Shown: positions 28,447 through 38,036 of the stretch, one piece after another
How positions within the stretch are numbered: position 1 is the stretch's first letter
How the letters are laid out: every line of letters begins with the position of its first letter
Origin: Candidatus Methylomirabilis lanthanidiphila
GTDB lineage: Bacteria; Methylomirabilota; Methylomirabilia; Methylomirabilales; Methylomirabilaceae
NCBI GenBank assembly: GCA_902196205.1
Contig: CABIKM010000026.1
Location: 62,001 to 126,000, forward strand
Direction: 5' to 3'
Length of the DNA: 64,000 bases
Notes under the pieces: generated by a model
Databases searched by the model: none
What the model was told of the DNA's origin: nothing
Seen by the model: only the letters and a program-made list of their open reading frames with translations
Translations under genes and position numbers: made by a program

Positions 28447-30972
28447 CTAGGCCGCAAAAGCGTTCAATGAAACATAATCCTTCACGTATTCCGGGATCAC
28501 GTCCCGCCACTGGTCGAGGGCGCGCACGTCCGCCAGCGACACCTTGGGGTTGTCCGCCAGCTTGGGGAATTCGCGGGAATCCACAATAGCCCGGACGCCT
28601 CCGTCGGTGACATACGCTTTGAAGAATTGCCGGATAACCGGCATGTGCATGGCGTCAGGTTTATAGATCGAGACGAACTTCGCCAACTCTTCTTCGAGCA
28701 GTTCGTCCTTGGTCTTGAACCGATCAATCTCACCGAACACCTTGGCGAGGATTTCGCGCAATGTGACGCGGCGGTCGAGTTGGACGGCCTTGCGGAGTTT
28801 GTCAAGATTGAAGAAGTCCTCCGGCTTGTTGAACAGCGCCGTCACCACGACCTCTTCTGCGCCCTTGATGTCGCCGCGCTCGTACCGCTCGCGGACTTCG
28901 AGCGCGGCCTTGACCTTGTCCTCAAACTTCTCGAAGAATTTGCGGTCAATCTTCATGCCGTGGAGGGGGACAGGAATTTCAACATACTCGGCCAGCGGGT
29001 CCGGGTTCACGTTTGTGAAAGCTGGCGAGACTAGCGGGGGTGGTGGTGGTTCCGGCCCCAACCCGGTCGGACGCAACGGTGGCAACTTAATGACCTCATC
29101 GTAGTTGAATTTCTCCTCGAAATATTCGCAGTTGGCGAAGAAATCGAACAGCTTGAATCGTTCTTTCTGTTTCGTGTGTTCCTCAGTACGCCCACCCTCC
29201 TTCTCCACGTAGCGAAACGTATATGTGCGCGTGCCGCGCCCTTTGATTTGGATAAAGTCGGTCGGCGAGAAGATCGGGCGGAGCAGGACGATGTTCAAGA
29301 TGTCTTCACAGTCGTAGCCGGTCGTCATCATCCCGACCGTGACACAGACGCGGGTCTTTGAACTGATGTGACCGTCCAGAAAGCTGGTGTGTCCATTGAG
29401 GTTGTTATTGGCGAAACTGATCGCCATTTGCTGAGCTTCGTCTATCCGCGACGTGACCTGGACGGCGAAGTCCGAGTTGTATTTACCGGGAAACATCGCG
29501 TGGGCCAGTTCGTTCAGCTTTTGAGTGATGCGGGTGGCGTGGTCCTGCCGGATGCAGAAGACGATGCTCTTGCCGATCTCGCCGCTGAGCGGATCGCGGA
29601 GGGCGTTCTTGAGAAAGGTGTCACAGAATACGCGGTTGGTTTCGTCGGAGAAAAACCTCTTCTCGAAGTCCCGCCCGAAGAACGTCTGCTCGACCAATTC
29701 GCCGTCTTCGTTCTCCGACATCACGGAGTAGCCTTCTTCGGCGAGCAGTTCCGTGGTGATCTCGGTCCGCGCGTCCACGACGACCGGGTTCAGCAGGTAA
29801 TCCTCGCGTACGCCGTCAATCAGACTGTAGCGGAAGGTCGGCGTTCCGCTCTCACAACCAAAGGTCTTGTAGGTGTCCATCAATTGGCGGCGTTCCCACT
29901 CGCGCGGATCGCGCTGGTTGATCCTCGCTGGGTCAATCTTCTTGAGGTAGTCCTTCGGCGTCGCGGTCAGGCCGAGTTTGTAGCCAATGAAATATTCGAA
30001 CACCGCACGACTGTTGCCGCTGATGGAGCGGTGCGCTTCGTCCGAGATCAGCAGGTCAAAGTCTGTCGGCGAAAACAGCCGCCGATACTTGTTGTTGAAC
30101 TGAAGGCTTTGAACGGTGGATACCACGATGTCGGCCTTGCGCCAGTCGTCACGATTCTCCTTGTAGATGACGGTGCGGTAGTCGTTCTTGAGGAACTGAA
30201 CAAATCGCTTCTTCGCCTGATCCTCCAGTTCGATGCGGTCCACTAGAAACAGCGCGCGCTTGGCGTTACCGGTGCGCATGAACAGCTTGATGACGGCGGC
30301 AGCGATCAATGTCTTACCCGTACCTGTAGCCATCTCAAACAGAAAGCGCGTCTGGCCCTTTCGCGCGGCGGCTTGGAGGGCCGCAATCGCCCGAAGTTGG
30401 TACAGGCGAAGGAACTTCAGTTCCGCGTCTTTGATGAAGGCATCACGTTGCGCGGCATCGTTCCACCGAGGATCATTCCGGTAGTTGGGATTCTGAGTGA
30501 CCGCGACGTAATCGGCTTCAATCTTCTCGGTGGCGATGACGTCAGGGTTTGGTGTGAATGCGTGAAAATGGCCGAGTGACTCGGGCGTCGGGAACTCGGT
30601 AATGATGGTTGGGTTGCCGTGCTCCAGGTCCCAGAAGTAATGTAGGTTGCCGTTCGAGAGGATGACGAAGCGAACATTCTGCGAGCGGGCGTACTGACGG
30701 GCTTTTTCCTTGCCGACGAGCGGATCGAGATTTTCGCGCTTGGCCTCCAAGACGGCAATCGGGAAACCGCGTCCGTCCAACAGCAGGTAGTCAACAAAGC
30801 CGTCGCCGGTCTTCTCGAAATCGTCGCCGAGAGCGTCAAGGGTCTTTTTCTTGAGTTTGACGTGCGCTTCGAGCGCGATATTGGCTGGGCCGGTCTCGTC
30901 GTCAAAGAAGCGCCAGCCCGACCGTCGGAGGAGGTCGTTGATCAGAATCCGCGCCTTGGCTTCCTTAGACAT
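28447..30972 (-). CDS. hsdR: Type I restriction endonuclease subunit R
   Basis: 841 residues, shorter than EcoKI HsdR but normal for the EcoEI-like branch. The nuclease core is visible as D61 with E76-A-K78 (VLEAKR). The superfamily 2 helicase motor follows: Walker A MATGTGKT (214-221), DEAH at 311-314, SAT-like GLTATP, and a motif VI region KGRGTR. A C-terminal helical domain contacts the methylase. The complex cleaves unmodified DNA after ATP-driven translocation. It is the first gene of the minus-strand island; about 150 bp separate it from the sigma-54 regulator upstream and presumably hold the promoter. Confidence 0.95.
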   Translation of the reverse strand: MSKEAKARILINDLLRRSGWRFFDDETGPANIALEAHVKLKKKTLDALGDDFEKTGDGFVDYLLLDGRGFPIAVLEAKRENLDPLVGKEKARQYARSQNVRFVILSNGNLHYFWDLEHGNPTIITEFPTPESLGHFHAFTPNPDVIATEKIEADYVAVTQNPNYRNDPRWNDAAQRDAFIKDAELKFLRLYQLRAIAALQAAARKGQTRFLFEMATGTGKTLIAAAVIKLFMRTGNAKRALFLVDRIELEDQAKKRFVQFLKNDYRTVIYKENRDDWRKADIVVSTVQSLQFNNKYRRLFSPTDFDLLISDEAHRSISGNSRAVFEYFIGYKLGLTATPKDYLKKIDPARINQRDPREWERRQLMDTYKTFGCESGTPTFRYSLIDGVREDYLLNPVVVDARTEITTELLAEEGYSVMSENEDGELVEQTFFGRDFEKRFFSDETNRVFCDTFLKNALRDPLSGEIGKSIVFCIRQDHATRITQKLNELAHAMFPGKYNSDFAVQVTSRIDEAQQMAISFANNNLNGHTSFLDGHISSKTRVCVTVGMMTTGYDCEDILNIVLLRPIFSPTDFIQIKGRGTRTYTFRYVEKEGGRTEEHTKQKERFKLFDFFANCEYFEEKFNYDEVIKLPPLRPTGLGPEPPPPPLVSPAFTNVNPDPLAEYVEIPVPLHGMKIDRKFFEKFEDKVKAALEVRERYERGDIKGAEEVVVTALFNKPEDFFNLDKLRKAVQLDRRVTLREILAKVFGEIDRFKTKDELLEEELAKFVSIYKPDAMHMPVIRQFFKAYVTDGGVRAIVDSREFPKLADNPKVSLADVRALDQWRDVIPEYVKDYVSLNAFAA

Positions 30973-31122
30973 TCGTGGTTATCTCGTCTCAGCCCAACCA
31001 TTGATGTTAGTCAGCATATTTCTACCTCTATTCGTCAATCGATTGCGGCAATTGTCTCTTGTTTTCAAAAGCTCGTCAACTGTGTCCGAAACGCGGTACT
31101 GAGCGCCAGGAGCCTTAGCACT

Positions 31123-32481
31123 TCACGGGGAAATGTTATAGCGCTTGATCTTGCTGTTGAGGGTTTTCAGGTCGATGCCGAGCAGTCGGGCGGCCTGCAT
31201 CTTTTTGCCTCCGGTGTGATCGAGTATACGGATAAGGTGCAGCCGCTCCATTTCCGCGAGTGAGACGGGACCGACCGACGAGCCTCCCGGGAACCGGGTG
31301 TTGGGCGGCAGATCCTCAAGGCCGACGGCATCGCCCGAGGTGAGGATCTGAAGGCGCTCGATCGTATTTGCAAGTTCTCGCACATTGCCCGGCCACGGGT
31401 AATCCACCAGCGATTGCATGGCTTCCCGAGAGATGGTCTTGGCCTGTTGACCGGTGACCCGGCATTGCTGCAAGAAGTGCTCAATAAGGAGCGGGATGTC
31501 CTCCTTCCGCTCACGCAGAGACGGCAGCGTCACACTGACGACGTTCAGGCGATAATAGAGATCCTCGCGGAATCCACCTGTCCGCACCTCGTGAGCCAGG
31601 TCCTTGTTGGTCGCGGCGATGATGCGCACGTCCACCCGGTGCACGCGGGTACCCCCGACCCGTCGTAACTCCTTGGTATCGAGTACTTGAAGGAGCTTCG
31701 CCTGCATGGCCGGACTCATCTCCCCGACCTCATCCAGCAACAGGGTCCCGCCCGCCGCCACCTCAAAGAGCCCCATCTTGACGCTGGTTGCGCCGGTAAA
31801 CGCCCCCTTTTCATGCCCGAACAGCTCGCTCTCCAGCAACGGGTCCTGAAACCCGCTGCAGTTGATGATCAGGAACGGCCCGTTGGCTCGAGGGCTCGCC
31901 ATATGAATGGCCTTGGCCACCAGGCTCTTACCGGTCCCGCTCTCTCCCTGGATAAGGATACTCGCCTCGCTCGGCGCGATCCGCCGTATGGTGGCCAACA
32001 GGAAGGCCATGGCCGGGCTCTGACCGATCATGATGGGCGCAGGCTCGCGCTGGGCGACCATGCGGCGCAGGGCCGTATTCTCGGTACGCAGGCGCTTTCG
32101 CTCCGCGGCCCGCCACAGCACCTCTTCCAATTCGGCGAGCTTAAAAGGCTTGGTCAGGTAGTCGTAGGCGCCCAGCTTCATCGCCTGAATGGCGCTGTCC
32201 ACATCGGGGTGGCCGGTCAGGATGACCACCTCCGCCGAAGTGCCGGAATCGCGAATGTGGCGGAGCGCCTCCATCCCCCCGATCCCCGGCATCTTGAGGT
32301 CGAGGAGGATGACATCGAACTCCTGCGTTCGCAACTGCTCCAGGGCCTCTTCGCCGCTTCCGGCGCAGGTGACCTGGTAGCCCGCCCGCGGCAGCTCCAT
32401 TTCCATGAGCAGCCGGATGGGTCGCTCGTCATCAACAATCAGCGCACGAGTCACGCCGCTCCGTTCACTCGCGTGAACCAT
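31123..32481 (-). CDS. NtrC-family sigma-54-dependent response regulator
   Basis: 452 residues from the ATG at 32481, which overlaps the kinase stop by 17 bp. The receiver domain (RALIVDDERPIRLLM, phospho-acceptor Asp in VILLDLKMPG, YLTKPFK) precedes an AAA+ domain with GESGTGKS, the sigma-54 contact loop GAFTGA and a GGTLLLDEVGEM Walker B. A Fis-type helix-turn-helix (MQAARLLGIDLKTLNSKI) ends it. It is the output partner of the kinase encoded immediately upstream. Target genes are unknown; the sigma-54 promoter at 14896 is one candidate in the window. Confidence 0.93.
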   Translation of the reverse strand: MVHASERSGVTRALIVDDERPIRLLMEMELPRAGYQVTCAGSGEEALEQLRTQEFDVILLDLKMPGIGGMEALRHIRDSGTSAEVVILTGHPDVDSAIQAMKLGAYDYLTKPFKLAELEEVLWRAAERKRLRTENTALRRMVAQREPAPIMIGQSPAMAFLLATIRRIAPSEASILIQGESGTGKSLVAKAIHMASPRANGPFLIINCSGFQDPLLESELFGHEKGAFTGATSVKMGLFEVAAGGTLLLDEVGEMSPAMQAKLLQVLDTKELRRVGGTRVHRVDVRIIAATNKDLAHEVRTGGFREDLYYRLNVVSVTLPSLRERKEDIPLLIEHFLQQCRVTGQQAKTISREAMQSLVDYPWPGNVRELANTIERLQILTSGDAVGLEDLPPNTRFPGGSSVGPVSLAEMERLHLIRILDHTGGKKMQAARLLGIDLKTLNSKIKRYNISP

Positions 32482-34240
32482 CTTCACCCCCAGTCCTCCG
32501 AGGATCGGGTCGCTTGCTATCCATCTCGGTGCGGTCGGCGAGCGGCAGGCTGACGATGATGACCGTGCCCGTGCCGACCCCCTTGCTGCGCACCTCAATG
32601 CTGCCTTTGTGCTGTTCGACGATGCTCTGGCTGATGGCAAGACCGAGGCCCGTCCCCTTGCCCACCTCTTTCGTGGTAAAGAAAGGATCAAAGACCTTCG
32701 AAAGGTTCTCCGGCGAGATCCCGCTGCCCGTATCGGCCACACACACATCGAGCCATATCTGTTCACAAGCCGGTTCGACGACCTCCCGACGGTGACGCGC
32801 GTCGATGTGAATCTCCCCGCCGCTCTCGATCGCATCGAGCGCATTGGTCAGAAGGTTGAGGAAGACCTGCTGAAGCATCTGCGCGTCGGCCCGGACCATA
32901 CGCCCATCAGGAAACGGGTCTACGACGATCCGCTGATTTTCGAGGCTGGCTTGCCGCTCGACAAACGACACCGCGTGCAATACGACGTCATACAGATCCA
33001 CGAAGCTGAAGGCGGGCTCGCGCTGCCGCGCGAAGTCGAGCAGGCGGCGGACAATCGCCGCCGCGCGGGCGACCTCGTCTTGGATCATCGCGACATACTG
33101 CCCCCACTCTGCGAGGACGGTAGGGTCGCCGATCTCCACGGTCTCGACGCGCCGTTGAAGGGCCTCGGCAAACCCCGCCACCGAGGAGAGGGGGTTATTC
33201 AATTCATGGGCCAGGCCGGCAGCCAATCGACCAAGCGACGCGAGCTTTTCCTGCCGCACCAGCAACTGCTGCGACTGTTTCAACTCGTCGTATGAGCGGC
33301 GCAACTCCGCATACAAACTGGCGTTCTCAAGCGCGATGGCGGCCTGCGTGGCCAAGGTGATGGCCATGGTTTCATCCTCTTCACTGAACTCGCCGGCGCC
33401 CTGCTTCTCCGTGACGTAGAGGTTGCCAAGGACTTTTCCTTTCGATACGACGGGCACACCCAGGAAGGAGTGCATGGCAGGATGGTGGGGTGGGAACCCA
33501 TGCGCGCGCGGGTCCGCCGTCAGGTTCTTCAGACGCAGGGGCCTCCCCTCGCGCACCAGGACGCCCAGGATCCCCTTTCCGACCGGCGGAGGACCGATGG
33601 CCTGCCTGGCGCTCTCGTCAATGCCCGCCGTGATGAACCGGCTGAGGCCGCCCTTTCCGTCTAAGACGCCGAGGGCGGCGTATTTGGCGCTCATCAACTT
33701 GCAGGCCATGTTGACGATGCGCTGCAATACCTCTTCAAGGGAAAGCTTCGCGCTGAGAATCATGCCTGCCCGTACAAGCATCCGAAGCTGGTTCATCTCC
33801 CGTTTGCTCGTCCGCTCCCGTTCCTCCACAAACGCGAGCGTGATCAGGGTCTGGAGACGGTGGGCTACGGGGGCGTAGAGATCAAGCAGCCCGGCCAGCC
33901 GGTCCACGTTCTCCCGATACCTTCTGAAGAGCGAGTGCCTGCATACCTCGTGCAATATCGCCAGGCGATCGATGATCTGCTCCGGGGTCTGTCCTCCAAG
34001 CACCCCCTGTCGCGCCCTGAGATGGACGTAGGTCACGGCCGCATTATACTTCCCGCTCTCTAAGCACTCCCGAAAGATGGTCAAGAGAACGCCGGATTCG
34101 GCGTCAATCTCATCAAGGGCGAGGCCATCCAGCAGACCTTGTGTTCTCATCCGACGCACCCACTCTCGCCGGAGCCGTTCGCCATGCGCCGAAAAGTATC
34201 TCAGGAGCTCTTCACGCAGTTCAGCGTGCTTCCCAATCAT
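32465..34240 (-). CDS. Soluble sensor histidine kinase (RsbRD_N-like, GAF, HisKA, HATPase)
   Basis: About 591 residues from the ATG at 34240; longer in-frame starts would run into the divergent NUDIX promoter. The N-terminal ~150 residues are helical and resemble the RsbRD/RsbR N-terminal sensor fold. A GAF domain follows (~165-315), then a coiled coil, the phospho-acceptor helix HELNNPLSSVAGF, and an ATPase domain with NLLTNALDAIE, DTGSGISPE and GTGLGLAISQ. No membrane segment is seen, so the signal is probably cytosolic. It pairs with the overlapping sigma-54 regulator gene. Confidence 0.9.
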   Translation of the reverse strand: MIGKHAELREELLRYFSAHGERLRREWVRRMRTQGLLDGLALDEIDAESGVLLTIFRECLESGKYNAAVTYVHLRARQGVLGGQTPEQIIDRLAILHEVCRHSLFRRYRENVDRLAGLLDLYAPVAHRLQTLITLAFVEERERTSKREMNQLRMLVRAGMILSAKLSLEEVLQRIVNMACKLMSAKYAALGVLDGKGGLSRFITAGIDESARQAIGPPPVGKGILGVLVREGRPLRLKNLTADPRAHGFPPHHPAMHSFLGVPVVSKGKVLGNLYVTEKQGAGEFSEEDETMAITLATQAAIALENASLYAELRRSYDELKQSQQLLVRQEKLASLGRLAAGLAHELNNPLSSVAGFAEALQRRVETVEIGDPTVLAEWGQYVAMIQDEVARAAAIVRRLLDFARQREPAFSFVDLYDVVLHAVSFVERQASLENQRIVVDPFPDGRMVRADAQMLQQVFLNLLTNALDAIESGGEIHIDARHRREVVEPACEQIWLDVCVADTGSGISPENLSKVFDPFFTTKEVGKGTGLGLAISQSIVEQHKGSIEVRSKGVGTGTVIIVSLPLADRTEMDSKRPDPRRTGGEDGSRE

Positions 34241-34388
34241 CGTTACCCTGTCTCTCCGGTGTACTCTGTCCTGTACCATGACGTTGCTCTCCGCCGGCTC
34301 CATCCGATGGGGAGAAATAACGTCACCGTCTGTGATGACGAACGTCGGGTTGACACACCCGCCAAAGACCTTTATGCTTCGTGCCTCG

Positions 34389-34994
34389 ATGCGCGCTGTC
34401 GCGGGGGGAGGCGTGAAACTTTTCGAGCAAGTCCTTCGCACACAGGTAGTCTATGCGGGGGCATATCTTTCAACCGAACGCCGGACGGTTGTCCTGCCGG
34501 ATGGACGGCAGGCAATCCGTGATATCGTTCGTCCTCCGGACGCCGTGGCGATCGTACCGATCGATGACGATGGTCGAATCTACCTGGTCCGGCAGTATCG
34601 GCCGGCTATCCGGCGCGCTATCTATGAAATCCCGGCCGGCATTATCGATCCCGGCGAGCGCCCGACGACAACCGCCCGGCGGGAGTGTGAGGAGGAGATC
34701 GGGCTTCGCCCGCGCCGGCTGCTCAAGCTGTGCACCTTCTATTCCGCGGTTGGGTTCTCCACAGGGTCTATCCGACTGTTTCTCGCTCAAGGACTTGTGA
34801 CCGGCCGGAATCGACACCACGATGCCACCGAGTTCCTGCAGGTCCATGCGGTACCGTTTGAGCAGGCCTACCGCTGGGTGTTGTCGAACACCATTGTGGA
34901 TGCCAAGAGCATTGTTGGCATTCTCTGGGCGAAGCAACGACTTGACCTCCCATCGCTCCGTGATCGCCGACGGCCGGCTGCACGCCGGTGTTAA
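34389..34994 (+). CDS. NUDIX hydrolase, ADP-ribose pyrophosphatase type
   Basis: About 201 residues. The NUDIX box is complete: a Gly-rich start (GIIDPGE), then RRECEEEIGL with all metal-binding glutamates. The preceding IYLVRQYRPAIRRAIYEIPAG segment is typical of the ADP-ribose/NUDT5-like branch that hydrolyses ADP-sugars. The start is uncertain between ATG 34389, an ATG at 34374 and a GTG at 34413. It is divergent from the kinase gene. The product may lower ADP-ribose, but the substrate cannot be fixed from sequence. Confidence 0.88.
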   Translation: MRAVAGGGVKLFEQVLRTQVVYAGAYLSTERRTVVLPDGRQAIRDIVRPPDAVAIVPIDDDGRIYLVRQYRPAIRRAIYEIPAGIIDPGERPTTTARRECEEEIGLRPRRLLKLCTFYSAVGFSTGSIRLFLAQGLVTGRNRHHDATEFLQVHAVPFEQAYRWVLSNTIVDAKSIVGILWAKQRLDLPSLRDRRRPAARRC

Positions 34995-35035
34995 CCGAAC
35001 GCAATACCGCTCGGTTCGTCACTTGCCAAGAAAGT

Positions 35036-35128
35036 TCCCCTCACCCTCGCCCTCTCCCCCAAATGGGGGCGAGGGGTTAATGATAAAGGACTCCTCTCCC
35101 CGTTGGGGAGAGGATGAAGGAGAGGGGG
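35036..35128. repeat. Palindromic CCCTCACCC/GAGAGGATG dispersed-type element
   Basis: An element with CTCACCCTCGCCCTCTCCCC on the left, a first hairpin CCCCCAAATGGGGG, and a second hairpin CTCTCCCCGTTGGGGAGAG, ending in AGGAGAGGGGG. Such composite inverted repeats are widespread intergenic elements in many GC-rich genomes. It lies in the ~160-bp gap where the NUDIX and hydrolase genes converge and may also terminate transcription. Confidence 0.6.
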
Positions 35129-35152
35129 ATCGGGCTTGTATGCCCATAGGTG

Positions 35153-36070
35153 TCATACTAGCACATGAGGTATCGCGCCCAAGAAACTCCAGAATCGCCC
35201 GGTTGGTCTGGTCGGGTGTCTCCCACATTGGTATGTGCCGCTGTCTTTGATCACAACCAGCCTGGAATCCCTGATTGAGGCGTGGAGCTGCTGCCCGACC
35301 TCCACAGGGAACAGCTCGTCCCGTTCGCCCCAGATGATCAGCGTTGGCTTGCGCAAGGTCGCCAGCGCGTCGGCATACCGAGCAACCTCATCAGCGTAGC
35401 GAATCGTAGAGGCCATGACCCTGGCGGTTCCTGCCAGACGGCTGATCCGGTATTGCCGCTCCACCACCACGTCGGTAATCAGCCGACCGTTAGAGACGAC
35501 CTGCATGAGCGCCATCCGTACCGTCCGACGAGTCTGTAATGCGATGGCCAGGTAAGGCAATAGGGGGACGTGCCGAATCGCGAGGAGACAACGCAAGAAA
35601 CGATTTCGAACCGCGTGAACCACCTGTGGAGGGATGCCATCAATCAGGATAAGCTTGTCAACTCGCTCGGGATGAGTGAGGGCGAACGCCCAGGCGATCC
35701 CTGCACCCATTGAGTTGCCGATCAGGCTGGCACTTCTCACGCCGAGTTGGTCCATAAACTGCCTGATCGAATCAATGAAAAGCGACGGCGTGTAGTCAAC
35801 CTTTGGCCGATCTGAATAGCCGTACCCGATGAGATCGGGGATGTAGAGGCAATGACGCTTTGACAGCGCCGGCACCTGCCTTTCCCACATCCAGATCTCC
35901 CCTCCAAAGCCGTGAAGCAACAGAAGCGGGGGACCCTCTCCGGTCATCGCATAAAGGATCGTCCCCTCATCGATCCCCACGAACCGTGGTTCGAGGGTCT
36001 GGTTCCAGTCAAAGACAGTTGGACGCCCGATCGGCCGAGTGCCGCCCATCGCTATAGCATTCAGATCCAT
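35153..36070 (-). pseudogene. Alpha/beta hydrolase, frameshifted at the catalytic histidine
   Basis: From the ATG at 36070 (GAGGTG upstream) the protein reads as a normal alpha/beta hydrolase: oxyanion LLLLHGFGGEIWMWE, nucleophile elbow GNSMGAG, acidic WGERDELFPV. After KDSG near 35240 the frame breaks. One extra base there would restore HIPMWETPDQTNRAILEFLG, the canonical C-terminal strand and helix whose first residue is the catalytic His. As written the protein instead ends in a non-homologous tail (TYQCGRHPTRP) and lacks that His. It is either a recent pseudogene or a sequencing error. Substrate unknown. Confidence 0.8.
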
Positions 36071-36252
36071 AGACACCTCAGCCACAACGGCTCCACGGAC
36101 ATACCGTGCTATCGAATCGCTGACATGGTTGGCTCTATACCGGTGAACGCATAAAGAAACGTTGCAAGGATTACGGAAATCTATTATCATCTACCCGTTT
36201 GATTGTCCACCTTCTCCTTTTTGTGGACATCTGCCGGACGACACCCCTGTTT

Positions 36253-37455
36253 ATGCGATTGATACTGTTCAGGTTGATTATCCTTGGGATGCTGGTCGCG
36301 TCGCAGCTCTATCTCTTCGTGCGAGGAGATCGGGCGCTGAGACAATTCCGATGGGGCAGGCGGCATACAACGCTGCTTCGTCTCGTCCTGACCGGCTTCC
36401 TGGTATCAACATCGATCATCTATCTCGCCTTCGTCTCTCGATGGGCGCCCCTGGATCATCCGTCTTCCGTGATCCTGTATGCACTGATTTATCCGACCGC
36501 AATCTGGACCTTCGGGTCGTTGTTCTCTTCGCTGTTGTTGCTCCTGGCCGGTCTGGGCGGCCGTTGTGTCGCATGGCTCCGCTCGACGGTTATCGAACGG
36601 GTGGAAGTATCTGCGCCGCCGCGTGATCCCTCGCGCAGGATTTTCATGCAAACCTCGCTGGGCGCACTGGCTGCGGCACCCATCTTGATTTCTGGCTATG
36701 GCGCATCCTATGCCAGTACCGGATGGGAGATTGAGGAGGTGCATCTCTCGCTCAATCCGATCCGTCCTTTCGACGTCCCGCTGAAGGTGGTCCAGGTGTC
36801 CGACATCCACTCCGGTCTCTTTATGACGCCCGCCCGGATGCGCCACTGCGTCGAGGCGATCCGGCGGCTCGAGCCAGACCTCTTCGTACTGACAGGGGAT
36901 TTCATTTCTAACTCGGTGGCCGACCTTCCCCCTTGTATTCAGGAAATGGCGCGAGTCGAGAGTCGGTACGGGAGTTACGCCGTCCTGGGAAATCATGACC
37001 ATTGGTACGGCGAGCCCGCAAAGATCATCGCCGCCTTCGAAGGTGAGGGCATCGCCGTTCTGCACAATGCCCATCGGGTCGTGGAGACCGATCGCGGTGC
37101 TATTGCTATTGCAGGTATTGAAGATCTACGCGTTGGCCGACCGGATCTTCATCAAGCGCTGGATAATCTCAACCCGACGCTTCCAACTATATTGCTGTCC
37201 CATCGTCCCGAGATCTTTCCGCAGGCTGCCGCTCGCAATATCGCCCTCACCCTGTCCGGACATTATCATGGGGGACAGGTCAAGGTGAGCGCGCTCGGGC
37301 TGAGCGTCAGCCTCGCCCATCTGCTGAGTTCATACCCCGAGGGTCTGTACCGTCTCAGGAATTCCCACCTGTATGTTAATCGCGGTCTCGGGACCACGGG
37401 GACCCCTATCCGAGTCAACGCCAGTCCGGAGATCACACTTTTCCATCTCACGTAG
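36253..37455 (+). CDS. Membrane-anchored metallophosphoesterase (YaeI-like)
   Basis: About 400 residues. Three or four N-terminal membrane helices (to ~110) and a short linker with a twin-Arg-like SRRIFMQTSLGALAAAP segment lead to a calcineurin-like phosphoesterase domain. Metal ligands are visible as SDIHSG, TGDFIS, GNHDHW, LSHRPE and SGHYHGGQ, in the usual order. The family includes YaeI-type phosphodiesterases acting at the membrane. It stands alone between the hydrolase (divergent) and TauE/SafE (convergent). A start at 36199 is possible but adds residues without support. Confidence 0.88.
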   Translation: MRLILFRLIILGMLVASQLYLFVRGDRALRQFRWGRRHTTLLRLVLTGFLVSTSIIYLAFVSRWAPLDHPSSVILYALIYPTAIWTFGSLFSSLLLLLAGLGGRCVAWLRSTVIERVEVSAPPRDPSRRIFMQTSLGALAAAPILISGYGASYASTGWEIEEVHLSLNPIRPFDVPLKVVQVSDIHSGLFMTPARMRHCVEAIRRLEPDLFVLTGDFISNSVADLPPCIQEMARVESRYGSYAVLGNHDHWYGEPAKIIAAFEGEGIAVLHNAHRVVETDRGAIAIAGIEDLRVGRPDLHQALDNLNPTLPTILLSHRPEIFPQAAARNIALTLSGHYHGGQVKVSALGLSVSLAHLLSSYPEGLYRLRNSHLYVNRGLGTTGTPIRVNASPEITLFHLT

Positions 37456-37560
37456 AGGCGCAGAATCACGCGGACGGCTGAATAGCTGCTGCGATCGTTC
37501 GGTCCAGGGAGGAGGGTGCGGCGCAGGCTGAAATGTCAGGGCCACTTCCGAGGCGCCGCC

Positions 37561-37932
37561 TCATTTGGCAAAGATCATTTTGAGCGAGATCAGGAAGAGC
37601 GCGGCACCAAACAGCTTCTCCAGCACCGAGTTGGATGCGCCGACCGCCAGCTTCGCGCCCAGCAACCCGCCGGCGAAGAAGCCGATACCAATTAGGCCGG
37701 CTACTCTCAGATCGACATACCCTTTGCTGTAGTAGGTCCAGGCTGCCAACAAGCCGATAGGCGGCACCAAGAGGGCCAACGTTGTCCCTTGGGCCTGATG
37801 TTGCGATAACCCGAACACAAACACCAGTACGGGGATGATGATGACGCCCCCGCCGATTCCGATCAGCCCACTGAAGATTCCCGCTACCACACCTAAGAGC
37901 ACATACAGCAATATCTCTGCCATAGGCATCAT
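37561..37932 (-). CDS. Half-size TauE/SafE family membrane protein
   Basis: 123 residues, about half the usual TauE/SafE length. Four hydrophobic segments are visible; the first contains GVVAGIFSGLIGIGGGVIIIP, the diagnostic glycine-rich motif of sulfite/organosulfonate exporters, and the second part has GTTLALLVPPIGLLAAW. Such half-length members are known and may work as dimers; the absence of the second half here looks genuine because the frame ends cleanly at ISLKMIFAK. The transported substrate is unknown. Confidence 0.85.
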   Translation of the reverse strand: MMPMAEILLYVLLGVVAGIFSGLIGIGGGVIIIPVLVFVFGLSQHQAQGTTLALLVPPIGLLAAWTYYSKGYVDLRVAGLIGIGFFAGGLLGAKLAVGASNSVLEKLFGAALFLISLKMIFAK

Positions 37933-38036
37933 CTCCGGATGAGTAAACGCTGCACACGCACGAGCCGGCCGGCCCTTCGCTCAGCGTCTTAGCCTGTAAC
38001 AGATCGACCGTGATCCGCACTCTCGCCGTGTCGTAG

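Noticed and set aside
29368-30246. 292-codon open frame opposite hsdR
   Set aside because: It is fully antisense to the helicase motifs of hsdR, which are intact; a shadow frame.
31687-32553. 288-codon open frame opposite the sigma-54 regulator
   Set aside because: Antisense to receiver and AAA+ domains with intact motifs.
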